From NCBI GenBank assembly GCA_949987565.1, contig OX465107.1, forward strand, positions 15,584,305 through 15,648,304: a stretch of DNA of 64,000 nt. Direction: 5' to 3'. How positions within the stretch are numbered: position 1 is the first letter of the stretch; the number at the start of each line of letters is the position of its first letter. This document shows positions 57,301 through 64,000 of the stretch, piece after piece. The notes below the pieces were generated by a model, which was not told the DNA's origin, did not search any database, and saw only the letters and a list, made by a program, of their open reading frames with translations. Position numbers and translations under genes: made by a program. The stretch is from Luidia sarsii (taxonomy: Eukaryota > Echinodermata > Asteroidea > Paxillosida > Luidiidae).

Positions 57301-60300
57301 GCGTGGTCCGGGCGGGAGGGGTCGATGCCCGCGGGCGTCCAGGGAAGGCTGAAGGACCGGATGGCCCCTGGCCCCAGGGCGGAGGGCAGAAACCCGGTCT
57401 TCAGCTCCCTCAGGGAAGCCTGGGCTATCGTGTCCACCGACCTGTCTCACAGAGAATCAATCAAGGGTCGCCTGTATCAGTCCTTTAGCCGCTTAAAAGG
57501 GGACCTTCTAAAGGTAAGTAAGTGAGTGCGCATTTGCAAGTGTGGTAGTTCCGACCCCCGATCGGTGGGAAGATTGGGTGGGATGGGGAGGGGGTTAGGG
57601 CACATGGGGTGTGAGTCGTGATGCAACCAAGCACAGTTGTCTACGTCAGACTACGGCATACTACCCCTTGCCTGACTCCCAACACGCACGCCGCACGCGT
57701 ATACAACTTCCCAGAGCCGCGTCCAAAATCAGCTAATGCATGCTGCGTTGCCACGGTCGAGCAAAAAAAAACACCACACACCAGGGTTTAAAGGCCCAAT
57801 ACAACATGGGGAAGATCGGGAAACATCGATGTCCACAGATTTCCTTCTAATTTACACAGTTGGTATCATGGTCATGATAGAATCCTCATTTTGAAATCTT
57901 ACGGTCTGGGATGCTGTACTTTTCCAGAGACCTTCACTCAAACATCGACAAATAGTTTTATTACTCACGAGCAATAAACTAATTCTTACACTACACTACA
58001 TAACAGTGCTTAAACCGTGATGGTTTTTTGCATTTTTCTTTTTTCTCAGATTACCATTTGAGCTCAAACCTTCGCAATATATATATTTGTTTATGTTTTA
58101 TGGTTTAACACACAAATCGTGGCAATCTTTTGACCTTTACCAATGTTATATAGGGCCTTTAAATGGGACCCTCCGATTCGGAGCACTGGTGCTGTTTTGT
58201 GCCCACTCTCCAACTCCGGGCACCACTTTTGTCCAAGTTTTCAAACAAAGGCTCTTTTCAACAAAATAGCATAGATAGTTGCTTGATCGGCAAGTCTACA
58301 TTTACTGGTACTTATAATATTATATTATAAACGGTTAATGAAAAATTACCATACGCTGAAATGTTTGTCATTTAAATTCATGGTATTCTGTAATCCTTAA
58401 CCCTGCTGCACTCAACATGATGCAGCAGTGGGTGCATTCTGTGGGGTTCTGTCCACCCTAACCATGCTAACCCAGCTGCGCTCTACAAGATGCAGCAGTG
58501 GGTGCATTCTGTGGGATTCCGTCGTCCCTAACCCAGCTGCGCTCTACAATGGCAGTGGGTGCATTACCCAGCTGCGCTCTACAAGATGCAGCAGTGGGTG
58601 CATTATGTTGAATTCTGTCGTCCCTAACCCAGCTGCACTCAACATGATGCAGCAGTGGGTGCATTCTGTGGGATTCTGTCATCCCACACCCTGCTGCACT
58701 CTACATGATACAGCAGTGGGTGCATTCTGTGGGGTTTCGTCGTTCCTAACCCAGCTGCGCTCTACAAGATGCAGCAGTGGGTGCATTCTGTGGGGTTCCG
58801 TCGTCCCTAACCCAGCTGCGCTCTACAAGATGCAGCAGTGGGTGCATTCTGTGGGATTCTGTCGTCCCTAACCCAGCTGCGCTCTACAAGATGCAGCAGT
58901 GGGTGCATTCTGTGGGATTCTGTCGTCCCTAACCCAGCTGCACTCAACATGATGCAGCAGTGGGTGCATACTGTGGGATTCTGTCATCCCACACCCTGCT
59001 GCACTCAACAAGATGCAGCAGTGGGTGCATTCTGTGGGATTCTGTCATCCCACACCCTGCTGCACTCTACATGATACAGCAGTGGGTGCATTCTGTGGGG
59101 TTTCGTCGTCCCTAACCCAGCTGCGCTCTACAAGATGCAGCAGTGGGTGCATTCTGTGGGATTCTGTCATCCCTAACCCAGCTGCGCTCTACATGATGCA
59201 GCAGTGGGTGCATTCTGTGGGATTCTGTCATCCCTAACCCTGCTGCACTCAACATGATGCAGCAGTGGGTGCATTCTGTGGGATTCTGTCATTCCACACC
59301 CTGCTGCACTCTACATGATGCAGCAGTGGGTGCATTCTGTGGGGTTCCGTCGTCCCAAACCCAGCTGCACTCTACAAGATGCAGCAGTGGGTGCATTCTG
59401 TGGGATTCTGTCATCTCTAACCCTGCTGCACTCAACATGATGCAGCAGTGGGTGCATTCTGTGGGATTCTGTCGTCCCTAACCCAGCTGCGCTCTACAAG
59501 ATGCAGCAGTGGGTGCATTCTGTGGGATTCTGTCGTCCCTAACCCAGCTGCGCTCTACAAGATACAGCAGTGGGTGCCTTACCCAGCTGCACTCTACATG
59601 ATGCAGCAGTGGGTGCATTCTGTGGGGTTCCGTCGTCCCAAACCCAGCTGCACTCTACAAGATGCAGCAGTGGGTGCATTCTGTGGGATTCTGTCATCTC
59701 TAACCCTGCTGCACTCAACATGATGCAGCAGTGGGTGCATTCTGTGGGATTCTGTCGTCCCTAACCCAGCTGCGCTCTACAAGATGCAGCAGTGGGTGCA
59801 TTCTGTGGGATTCTGTCGTCCCTAACCCAGCTGCGCTCTACAAGATACAGCAGTGGGTGCCTTACCCAGCTGCGCTCTACAAGATGCAGCAGTGGGTGCA
59901 TTCTGTGGGATTCTGTCGTCCCTAACCCAGCTGCGCTCTACAAGATGCAGCAGTGGGGGCATTTTGTCTCTGATGAGCCACTCACCCGTCCTCGTCCAGG
60001 TCCATGTAGCTCTTGGTAGCCTCATCCTCAAGGTCCACTCCCAAGCCTTCCAGGTCGCGGCAGAAGAACAGGCAGGACTCATTCGGGTCAGCCACGCCAC
60101 TCAGGCCTTGACGAACCTCAATCTCTGTCACTGGACGGATAGGAAAGACAAACCAGCCCAAATTCCTATTATCTTATTCATTCATATACCCATCCAAACC
60201 AGGAATAGGATCATTAAACCATAAATAAGATCCCTAATGCAAGGCCTAAGGCAAATAAGATTCCTACTCTGTAGGCAAATAAGTCATTTAAAACAAGAAT

Positions 60301-63300
60301 AAACAAAATTAAAAATTAAAAATCAGATACACGAATAAAATAAATAATATTCAATAAATTGAAAGGAATAAAAAAATGCCTATGAGAAAGAGAAATTACA
60401 AAATATACACATTTTGAATATTAGGAAGAATAAAACAAGAAAACCAAAGCTAGTTACACCGAATTTTGTACGTATAATTTTTCATTCCTCATATGGCGAC
60501 ATCTGCTGTGCAATACCCAAGGACAACTACCCTTCATCCAACACCTAGCACCAGTATACCTCCTGGATCTCCTATACCCTTGACATCCAGTCTCACACTG
60601 ACATACTCCAGTGAACTTCAACTCCTCTCTCTATGCTCCAGTGCTCTCCACAACAAATCTAAGCACCAATGACAGTTGGAGTCCAGCTGTCTCCCTATGA
60701 CGGGAAGATAACACACATTGCCCGAAACATTGAGTTACCGGCTCTTTTCAGCGCCACACTCCACCTCACAGGAGATGATGTACATGGTGTCGCAACAAAC
60801 CTCCCACTACGTTCCCTAAGTCAGTACCCCTCAATACAGCAGTATAACAGCCATGGCTGCTCTCACCCGATTCAAAGTAGTCGGCCATCTCCTCCGGCGT
60901 TAGGATGCCGTCGGCACAGGCAGCCTTGGCGCCCCGCTGCAGCAGCCGCTGCAGTCGCCTGTAGGTGCTCCACCACTGGCTCCTCTCCTGCTGCTGCAGC
61001 TCCGGCTCCTGGGCGTTGTAGAAGTTGCGGAGGATGGCCGTGATGGGCTGCAGCACGTGGACGGGGGGCACGGCGTTGGTGTCCTGCACGTACCAGTCGG
61101 CCAGCAGTCGGCACGCTGCGCTGGCCTTGTCTGCCCCTTCCTCTGTCTCTGCTTCTGCCTCTGCCTCTGCCTCCAGTGAACTGATGCACTCCGAGAGCCT
61201 CTCAAAGTGGCCGGACTCGATGGATGACGGCAAGGGCCTGTAGCCGTACTTGTTCCCCAGAAATCCCTGATTACAAAAATGGCACGAACAGAAAGGGTAA
61301 AAGGTGCATGTGTTCGAACGTACCCCACCCCTCTGATTCAAAATGGCTTTTCAAAGTGGCCGGACTCGATGGGCCGACAGCCGCACTTATTCCTGAGAAA
61401 ATCCACGATTGATTTGAACGACTGAAAAAACAGAAAGGGTAAACAGTTAACAGCGAGCTTTCCCTTAAGGACAGGGGAAATCTAGTCAGGGAATAGGATC
61501 CTGGCATTGATCTGGGCATGTGTGAGAATCTGCAAGTCGTCACGGTCAGTTGCAGTGCAATGTAAATAAGCAATATTGTTTGCCATGTGCAGTGTAATTT
61601 GAAAAGTGCTGTATTGGGGAGCATCTGAAAGAGTGAAAGTGAGCAGACTCGATTGGAGGGCATCAAGATTTAATAGAAGCACTGTACTGTTTCCCGGCCA
61701 TCTCTGATTTCAACAATTGGGGAAAAGAAAGGTAGCTCAGGCTTGATTCAAACCCATGACTCCTCAGGCAGGACTCCTGTCTTGTCTAATACACCATCGG
61801 GCAATTTGGTGTCAGAAAACTGTACACACGTACTTCAATGTTTGCCCTACTCGACATGTAAACAGCATCATTTGCAGTGTGCTCTCGCCCAAGTTGTTGC
61901 TCAGAGAAGCACAGCAAATCACCCAGGCGGCTCAGGCGGGATTCGCACCCGTGACCCCTGCTTCCACGGTGCCGAGGTTCGATCACCAGGTGGTTCCACT
62001 CACCACAAAGTGGGGCCCGACGGACAGTCTCTTGCAGGTCTCGATCTCCTTGACGCAGAGCGCCGAGGTCAGGTGGTCGGCGGTGGCGTTGTCCCGGACT
62101 CCCCACCTCATGTCCACCACCTCAAAGTCCAGGCCTTTCTCCTGGCAGTGCCGCTGGAGGTCCGGGAAGACGTCTTTCAGGAGACGGTTCCTCTCATGGA
62201 TGGTGTCTATCAAGTGAGAGGGGGAGGGGGAGAAGGAACTAAATGTACTTCTAAAAGTCAAAAATCCAGTGATCGGGAGCAAACACGTGCTAAATATTAC
62301 TGCCTTTATTAGGCCAAGTAAAAACAATAGTTTCTCGTCCCCGCCTGCATCGTTTTTTGCCGCCGCTTCAAAAGATTTTGTTTTGTTTTTATGAAACGAT
62401 GAAAAGACAAAATTTCAATTGATTTTTGCTGTTTCCAGCCGTTGAACCTAGCAGCTAGCACTATGCACAGGCTACATATATTGTACCGTACTTAAAAACA
62501 ACAGAAAATTGGACTATATCTGTTGTCTTTAGGGGTAACAAAAATTGTTTTGGAAAAGGCAGAAAAACAAAACAAGTGCCATCATCCTCCCTTTTTCAAA
62601 ACGTTAGGATCATAAGAAACTGGGTTTTTTTTGGGGGGGCCTTATACCATCTGAGCTATCCAGCCCTTAGATGGCGGCCTTCCCAAATAGTCAACTATCT
62701 CTACTGAGTTTGGGGGGTGCCAGTCAAAAGTATTTAACCATTATTTGCTATATATCTCTGGGGAAGAGATCATGCCCCCACTGTCATACAGATGCAAGCA
62801 ATAATTTTAAATGTTTTAAACCTGACTTCAGCAGTTCGGGGATCACACATTTTGTGGATGGAGCTTTTTTAATTTCAGTCAGACAAATCAGAGGAACTGA
62901 CTTTGACCTTTACAACAATTTAAGAAAAAGATGAAGGCATTTTGGAATGAATGAGTCCTAATTCAATGAGGGAACCTTTGCCCAACTCAACCTAATGGGA
63001 ACTAAATGGGAACCTAATGCACCCAGTGCTTTGCCTGATTGCCTGCTCAAACAACACAGACAGCTCGGGCGGGATTCGATCCTCCAACTCCTGCTTTCTA
63101 GTGCAGACGTCTTAATCAACCGCTTGACCACCGGCCTGGACGGGGTTGTGTGGTGGATTTGATTTTGAGTGAATCAGATCACACGGACCAGATAGAGACC
63201 TGTGAACGTTGAGCTGAGGAACACCCGGACAACGTTGGATTCCTGGGAGGGCAGGTCCATCATCTTCCCACGGACGAGGTCCTCAAAGCCCGCCGGGTAG

Positions 63301-63317
63301 TCGACCCCATCCAGCAT
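45093..63317 (-). CDS. NWD1: NACHT and WD-repeat protein, NWD1-like (12 coding exons, 1701 residues)
   Basis: Twelve exons with matching phases at every junction: 63200-63317, 62004-62206, 60867-61266, 59986-60130, 57145-57441, 56539-56776, 54651-55431, 50632-52328, 49220-49765, 48284-48525, 47152-47299 and 45093-45383. Domains in order: an N-terminal DUF4062-like region ([32 protein letters not shown]; about 30-290); a NACHT/STAND NTPase with Walker [10 protein letters not shown] (416-424) and Walker [12 protein letters not shown] (506-516); a winged-helix-like linker region; then about 15-16 WD repeats from residue ~920 to ~1630, enough for two propellers; and an acidic then basic tail. STAND proteins are NTP-driven switches that oligomerise; in vertebrates NWD1 is a cytosolic protein of this class. 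An in-frame TGA lies four codons before the ATG. The human protein is of similar size; assignment to NWD1 rather than NWD2 needs a tree. Ligand and pathway are unknown. Confidence 0.92.
46230..47100 (+). repeat. GGGATGGGGAGAGGG-type purine array in intron 11
   Basis: About 870 bases rich in GGGAGGGA and GGGATGGGGATA words, ending about 50 bp from the exon 11 donor. Ser/Pro/Leu-rich minus frames (46177-47346, 46224-47099) are this array plus, at one end, real exon 11. Confidence 0.92.
47152..47299 (-). CDS. NWD1-like exon 11 (one WD repeat)
   Basis: Acceptor GGTTCATAG, donor TCACAG/GTGAGA, phase 2 to 0. Encodes [20 protein letters not shown] and LKAWCLETG, a textbook WD repeat. Confidence 0.92.
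47300..48283. other. NWD1-like intron 10, nothing recognised
   Basis: Contains a small CATGGGT triplet repeat near 47675. No coding signal was seen on either strand. Confidence 0.4.
48284..48525 (-). CDS. NWD1-like exon 10 (two WD repeats)
   Basis: Acceptor GTTGTCTTTAG, donor AAGAG/GTAACC, phase 0 to 2. WD units end VIKVWSLET and QLLVWDFQA. Confidence 0.92.
48538..48690 (+). repeat. 9-bp array (ACAAAAATG)n in intron 9
   Basis: About 17 units of TGACAAAAA-like nonamers with A-for-T variants. It begins about 12 bp from the exon 10 acceptor, so on the gene strand a T-rich tract precedes the AG. Confidence 0.9.
48691..49219. other. Rest of NWD1-like intron 9
   Basis: A SINE tail fragment (AAATGGCAAAGAAAAC) is at about 49140-49160. 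Nothing else was recognised. Confidence 0.4.
49220..49765 (-). CDS. NWD1-like exon 9 (four WD repeats)
   Basis: Acceptor CCATCAACAG, donor GAGCAG/GTAATA, phase 0 to 0. WD units include [24 protein letters not shown] and [10 protein letters not shown]. The pyrimidine tract before its acceptor is made by the GGGCA array. Confidence 0.92.
49780..50260 (+). repeat. Pentanucleotide array (GGGCA)n grading into GGGGA/GGAGA purines, intron 8
   Basis: Starts as perfect GGGCA repeats (about 20 units to ~49885), then variant units (GGGTA, AGACA, GGGAA), then GGAGAGG purines. It begins about 15 bp from the exon 9 acceptor. Confidence 0.93.
50632..52328 (-). CDS. NWD1-like exon 8 (linker and first eight WD repeats)
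   Basis: Acceptor AATTGCAG, donor GGAGAG/GTAATT, phase 1 to 0. Opens with [17 protein letters not shown] (a conserved WYHRQF motif). A long helical region follows, then WD units ending LNVWNM, LRVWSA, VKLWPL, LKVWAL and VKMWLP. The largest exon, unusually long and intron-free. Confidence 0.93.
52329..52984. other. Part of NWD1-like intron 7
   Basis: A set of degenerate GGTCATCCCACACCAAC- and TTTGTCTACCCA-like words recurs at about 50-60 bp spacing between 52690 and 52900, a weak tandem. CCACAACACCTGAGG is repeated at 52557-52600. Confidence 0.4.
52985..53050 (+). repeat. ACGTTTCGATCC family copy, left part (interrupted)
   Basis: GAGGTCCTGACGTTCCAATTC and AGCAGGACCCTTCTCAGAGG. The matching right part GGAATGCCAGGCCCTCTATT resumes at about 53450, after the element at 53062-53438. 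Confidence 0.6.
53062..53438. repeat. 377-bp terminal-inverted-repeat element nested in a hairpin repeat
   Basis: CACTATGAACATCTAAGCCG at the left is mirrored by CGGTTTAGATGTTCATAGTG at the right, and similarity extends inward for ~50 bp (GTGAAAA, GATGAAAATG). CCA occurs on both sides and may be a 3-bp target duplication. It splits an older ACGTTTCGATCC-family copy, so it inserted later. Confidence 0.75.
54415..54560. repeat. Hairpin element with histone stem-loop-like core, copy 3
   Basis: AAAGTTTGTGGTGACAC and GTGTCAGCACAAGCTTT are the degraded inverted ends. CCTCTTTCCAGAGG (54443-54456) keeps the stem-loop form and TTCTCAGAGCC near 54490 is a second half. In intron 7, close to the exon 7 donor. 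Confidence 0.6.
54651..55431 (-). CDS. NWD1-like exon 7 (Walker B and rest of NACHT)
   Basis: Acceptor CGTCTGCAG, donor TGGAG/GTGAGA, phase 0 to 1. Encodes [12 protein letters not shown] (Walker B), [17 protein letters not shown] and a helical tail with [13 protein letters not shown]. Very GC-rich. Confidence 0.93.
55675..56312 (+). repeat. 9-bp array (GTGATCCAT)n with GTATCCAT variants, intron 6
   Basis: About 70 units mixing GTGATCCAT and the 8-mer GTATCCAT, with rarer GTGAACCAT, GTGATTCAT and GTGACCCAT. The mix of 9- and 8-base units changes the reading frame often, yet long Met/Asp/His and Trp/Ile/Thr frames survive. These are not genes. Confidence 0.95.
56539..56776 (-). CDS. NWD1-like exon 6 (Walker A of NACHT)
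   Basis: Acceptor TTCCACCAG, donor GACAG/GTACGT, phase 2 to 0. Encodes FHGRQDLL then [18 protein letters not shown], the P-loop, and [15 protein letters not shown], which holds the RFLGTS motif common in this NACHT branch. Confidence 0.93.
56925..57062 (+). repeat. tRNA-derived SINE-like element, copy 8 (best tRNA part)
   Basis: GGGCTGGATAGCTCAGATGG, AAGAGTACTGG, then GGGTTCAAGTCCCAGTCCA and AGTTTTCTTTGCCACTTTC. In intron 5, antisense to the gene. Confidence 0.85.
57145..57441 (-). CDS. NWD1-like exon 5 (linker before NACHT)
   Basis: Acceptor GTGAGACAG, donor TGCAG/GTACAA, phase 2 to 2. Encodes a helical linker ending [16 protein letters not shown]. The donor is followed by a GTACAT repeat. 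Confidence 0.88.
57792..58158 (+). repeat. TTAA-type MITE family, copy D (intact ends)
   Basis: 367 bp from AGGCCCAATACAACAT to ATATAGGGCCT, flanked by TTAA on both sides (57788-57791 and 58159-58162). Ends are inverted repeats of about 20 bp. The central palindrome at about 57951-57983 is decayed. TTAA targets are known for piggyBac- and Kolobok-type transposons; which applies is not shown. In intron 4. Confidence 0.85.
58399..59965 (+). repeat. 61-bp minisatellite, ~26 units, intron 4
   Basis: Units read GATGCAGCAGTGGGTGCATT, CTGTGGGATTCTGTC, then CCTAACCCAGCTGCGCTCTA with CAA or CAT. Two main subtypes alternate (CCAGCTGCGCTC against CCTGCTGCACTC) in blocks, and some units are shortened, giving higher-order structure: the stretch 59300-59560 is repeated at about 59600-59860. 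The last unit merges into the exon 4 donor region. Confidence 0.95.
59986..60130 (-). CDS. NWD1-like exon 4
   Basis: Acceptor CCGTCCAG, donor GACGG/GTGAGT, phase 1 to 2. Encodes [10 protein letters not shown] and [10 protein letters not shown], which fit the family's VTE.E and FxRxL positions. The 61-bp minisatellite ends about 20 bp from its donor. Confidence 0.88.
60131..60734. other. Part of NWD1-like intron 3, nothing recognised
   Basis: AT-rich intron sequence with no repeat or RNA gene seen. Confidence 0.4.
60735..60803 (+). repeat. Hairpin element with histone stem-loop-like core, copy 4 (half)
   Basis: GGCTCTTTTCAGCGCC (60740-60755) differs from the exact histone stem-loop consensus by one stem base. 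It is followed by ACACTCC and the family right end TACATGGTGTCGCAACAAAC. The left end is missing. In intron 3. Confidence 0.7.
60867..61266 (-). CDS. NWD1-like exon 3
   Basis: Acceptor TAATCAG, donor TCGG/GTGAGA, phase 0 to 1. Opens with [20 protein letters not shown], then an Glu/Ala repeat ([10 protein letters not shown]), then a helical region with [16 protein letters not shown] decayed copy of its 5' end lies upstream at 61338-61421. Confidence 0.92.
61338..61421 (-). pseudogene. Duplicated, decayed copy of NWD1-like exon 3 start (possible poison exon)
   Basis: TCAAAGTGGCCGGACTCGAT at 61348-61367 is identical to the exon 3 stretch at 61202-61221, and flanking AACAGAAAGGGTAAA is also duplicated. 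On the gene strand a strong acceptor (TTCTGTTTTTTCAG) leads, in phase 0 with exon 2, into a frame resembling exon 3 ([18 protein letters not shown]) that stops at TGA (61338-61340). It has an in-frame deletion of about four codons relative to exon 3. Confidence 0.8.
61422..62003. other. Rest of NWD1-like intron 2
   Basis: Degraded tRNA-like words (GGGATTCGCACCCGTGACC near 61938; CTTGATTCAAACCCATGAC near 61740) hint at old SINE pieces. No gene. Confidence 0.4.
62004..62206 (-). CDS. NWD1-like exon 2 (DUF4062-like core)
   Basis: Acceptor CTTGATAG, donor TTTGTG/GTGAGT. Encodes [28 protein letters not shown] and [11 protein letters not shown], the diagnostic motifs shared by NWD1, NPHP3 and TEP1-type proteins. 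Confidence 0.92.
62207..62637. other. Part of NWD1-like intron 1
   Basis: Nothing recognised apart from short homopolymer runs. Confidence 0.4.
62638..62890 (-). repeat. tRNA-derived SINE-like element, copy 9
   Basis: On the minus strand the body (TGTGTGATCCCCGAACTGC, TAAATGGTTAAATACTTTTG-like words) leads to GGGCTGGATAGCTCAGATGG, where the copy breaks off. In intron 1. Confidence 0.75.
62891..63199. other. Part of NWD1-like intron 1
   Basis: GGGCGGGATTCGATCCTCC near 63068 followed by an inverted tRNA-like pattern (CTTAATCAACCGCTTGACCA) suggests another old tRNA-derived fragment. Confidence 0.35.
63200..63317 (-). CDS. NWD1-like exon 1 (start; first strand of DUF4062-like domain)
   Basis: ATG at 63317-63315. 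It encodes 39 residues ending in [11 protein letters not shown]. Donor ACAG/GTCTCT is a non-consensus but usable GT. The phase-1 end joins exon 2 to read STFTDTIHERN. Confidence 0.85.
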
Positions 63318-63544
63318 GCTGACGAATCACTTCTCGGTCCTCGCGAAACTGCCGCAGACCACCACTGAGTGTGATGGGACCATATCTCACGAGACCCAGC
63401 CAGCCTTCACAAGAAATTAAAGCATTGGGGCCATGAGAAAAACTTCAAAGGAATAGAAAGGAACACTGCTGAAAGATTTTGAGGGCCTGACGTCTGTCTC
63501 CGGATGACGGGCAGAGTACACACTGTTCAAAGGCATTAATTGAG
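63318..63544. other. Upstream of NWD1-like start codon
   Basis: Presumed 5' UTR and promoter. GAGGGCCTGACGTCTGTC near 63481 is a stray ACGTTTCGATCC-family fragment. No TATA box was identified. Confidence 0.35.
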
Positions 63545-63727
63545 CGCAGTGGCTGTTGTTACGGCAGTCGTCCGTATGGTTCCCTGACTTGATTGTATTT
63601 CGTCAGCATTGCAGGCTGGTTGAACCAGTCTATTAGCTGATAGTCTGGTTCCAAGAGCTAAACATCCTGACAAATACTGTGAAGTCAGGGAACCACACGG
63701 ACGACTGCCGTAACAACAGCCACTGCG
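63545..63727. mobile_element. 183-bp MITE with ~45-bp inverted repeats and 9-bp target duplication
   Basis: CGCAGTGGCTGTTGTTACGG at the left is mirrored by CCGTAACAACAGCCACTGCG at the right, and the arms continue with one mismatch to CCCTGACTT. TTAATTGAG flanks both sides (63536-63544, 63728-63736). A 9-bp duplication is compatible with Mutator-like elements, but superfamily is not proven. It directly borders a retrotransposon fragment. Confidence 0.9.
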
Positions 63728-63960
63728 TTAATTGAGTTACCAGTTTCAAAAGAATGTCGTGAGGCATACGCCATGCGGTCAAATGCCCTGCTCATGTCGA
63801 GAAAAACTGCATGTATTCTGGAAGGTTTACGCCGGTCAAGAGCAGATGCCCATGTGTGATACACGCTGAGCAACTGCGTGAAGCCAGACCTACGGAGTAC
63901 GGGGAATGAATCCATGCTGATTGATAGACATCGTCTTGTATACATGGCTTAGTGCCTTAG
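63728..63960 (-). pseudogene. Non-LTR retrotransposon reverse transcriptase fragment, frameshifted
   Basis: On the minus strand one frame reads TQLLSVYHTWASALDRRKPS and then VFLDMSRAFDRM. The latter matches the reverse transcriptase motif FLDxxKAFD with the first catalytic Asp. Just upstream a different frame reads SINQHGFIP, the usual QHGF motif of this class, so at least one frameshift separates them. The element probably continues off the window and is cut on its other side by the MITE. Confidence 0.75.
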
Positions 63961-64000
63961 AACATTATCCGAGATTATTCTCTCCATCATAATTGTACAT

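Noticed and set aside
58428..59925. Cysteine-rich proteins in intron 4 of the NWD1-like gene
   Set aside because: Translations of the 61-bp minisatellite; they restart at each unit and have no gene signals.

Overview
The window is eukaryotic, from an animal. It has spliced genes with GT-AG introns of hundreds to thousands of bases, GC-rich coding exons in AT-rich surroundings, tRNA-derived SINE-like repeats, terminal-inverted-repeat elements and long tandem arrays. The scattered TAGGCCTA-type words and the repeat style suggest a marine invertebrate deuterostome (echinoderm, hemichordate or lancelet). That placement is an impression and is not proven by anything here.

Four genes are well supported, all on the minus strand. 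(1) 7590-11613: a two-exon gene for a secreted single-Kunitz-domain protein, with a signal peptide in exon 1 and a complete six-cysteine domain with Arg at P1 in exon 2. (2) 13044-14252: an intronless class A GPCR of 402 residues, most like the orphan GPR21/GPR52 type in TM6-TM7. (3) 22338-24515: a four-exon SLC46-type major facilitator (proton-coupled folate transporter-like, 465 residues). (4) 45093-63317: a twelve-exon NACHT and WD-repeat gene (NWD1-like, 1701 residues), the dominant gene of the window. Its reading phases match at every junction. Two weak plus-strand exon candidates (33157-33212 and 36043-36230) and a frameshifted retrotransposon reverse transcriptase fragment at the right edge (63728-63960) are also listed.

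The rest is repeats. Dispersed families include a ~360-bp TTAA-flanked MITE with a central palindrome (4 copies), a tRNA-derived SINE-like family (about 9 copies), a hairpin family whose core matches the histone-mRNA 3' stem-loop consensus (4 copies), a family with ACGTTTCGATCC hairpins (one copy flanked by a 15-bp direct repeat), a 370-bp foldback element with a 6-bp target duplication, and a 183-bp MITE with a 9-bp target duplication. The region 17.0-21.0 kb is a set of direct and inverted duplications ending in minisatellites built of palindromes. The region 29.5-42.7 kb is satellite-rich: two ~150-bp tRNA-like arrays in opposite orientation, one abutting a 9-bp pyrimidine array and the other abutting 268 identical tandem copies of GAATTACTGC.

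The NWD1-like introns hold at least five unrelated tandem arrays, several within about 10-50 bp of a splice site. The genes are functionally unrelated (protease inhibition, signalling, transport, STAND NTPase) and show no operon-like cooperation. The least ordinary signals are the perfect decamer satellite and its apparent seed, the histone stem-loop-like hairpin in a mobile repeat, the paired tRNA-like arrays next to satellites, and an in-phase duplicated pseudo-exon in the NWD1-like gene.
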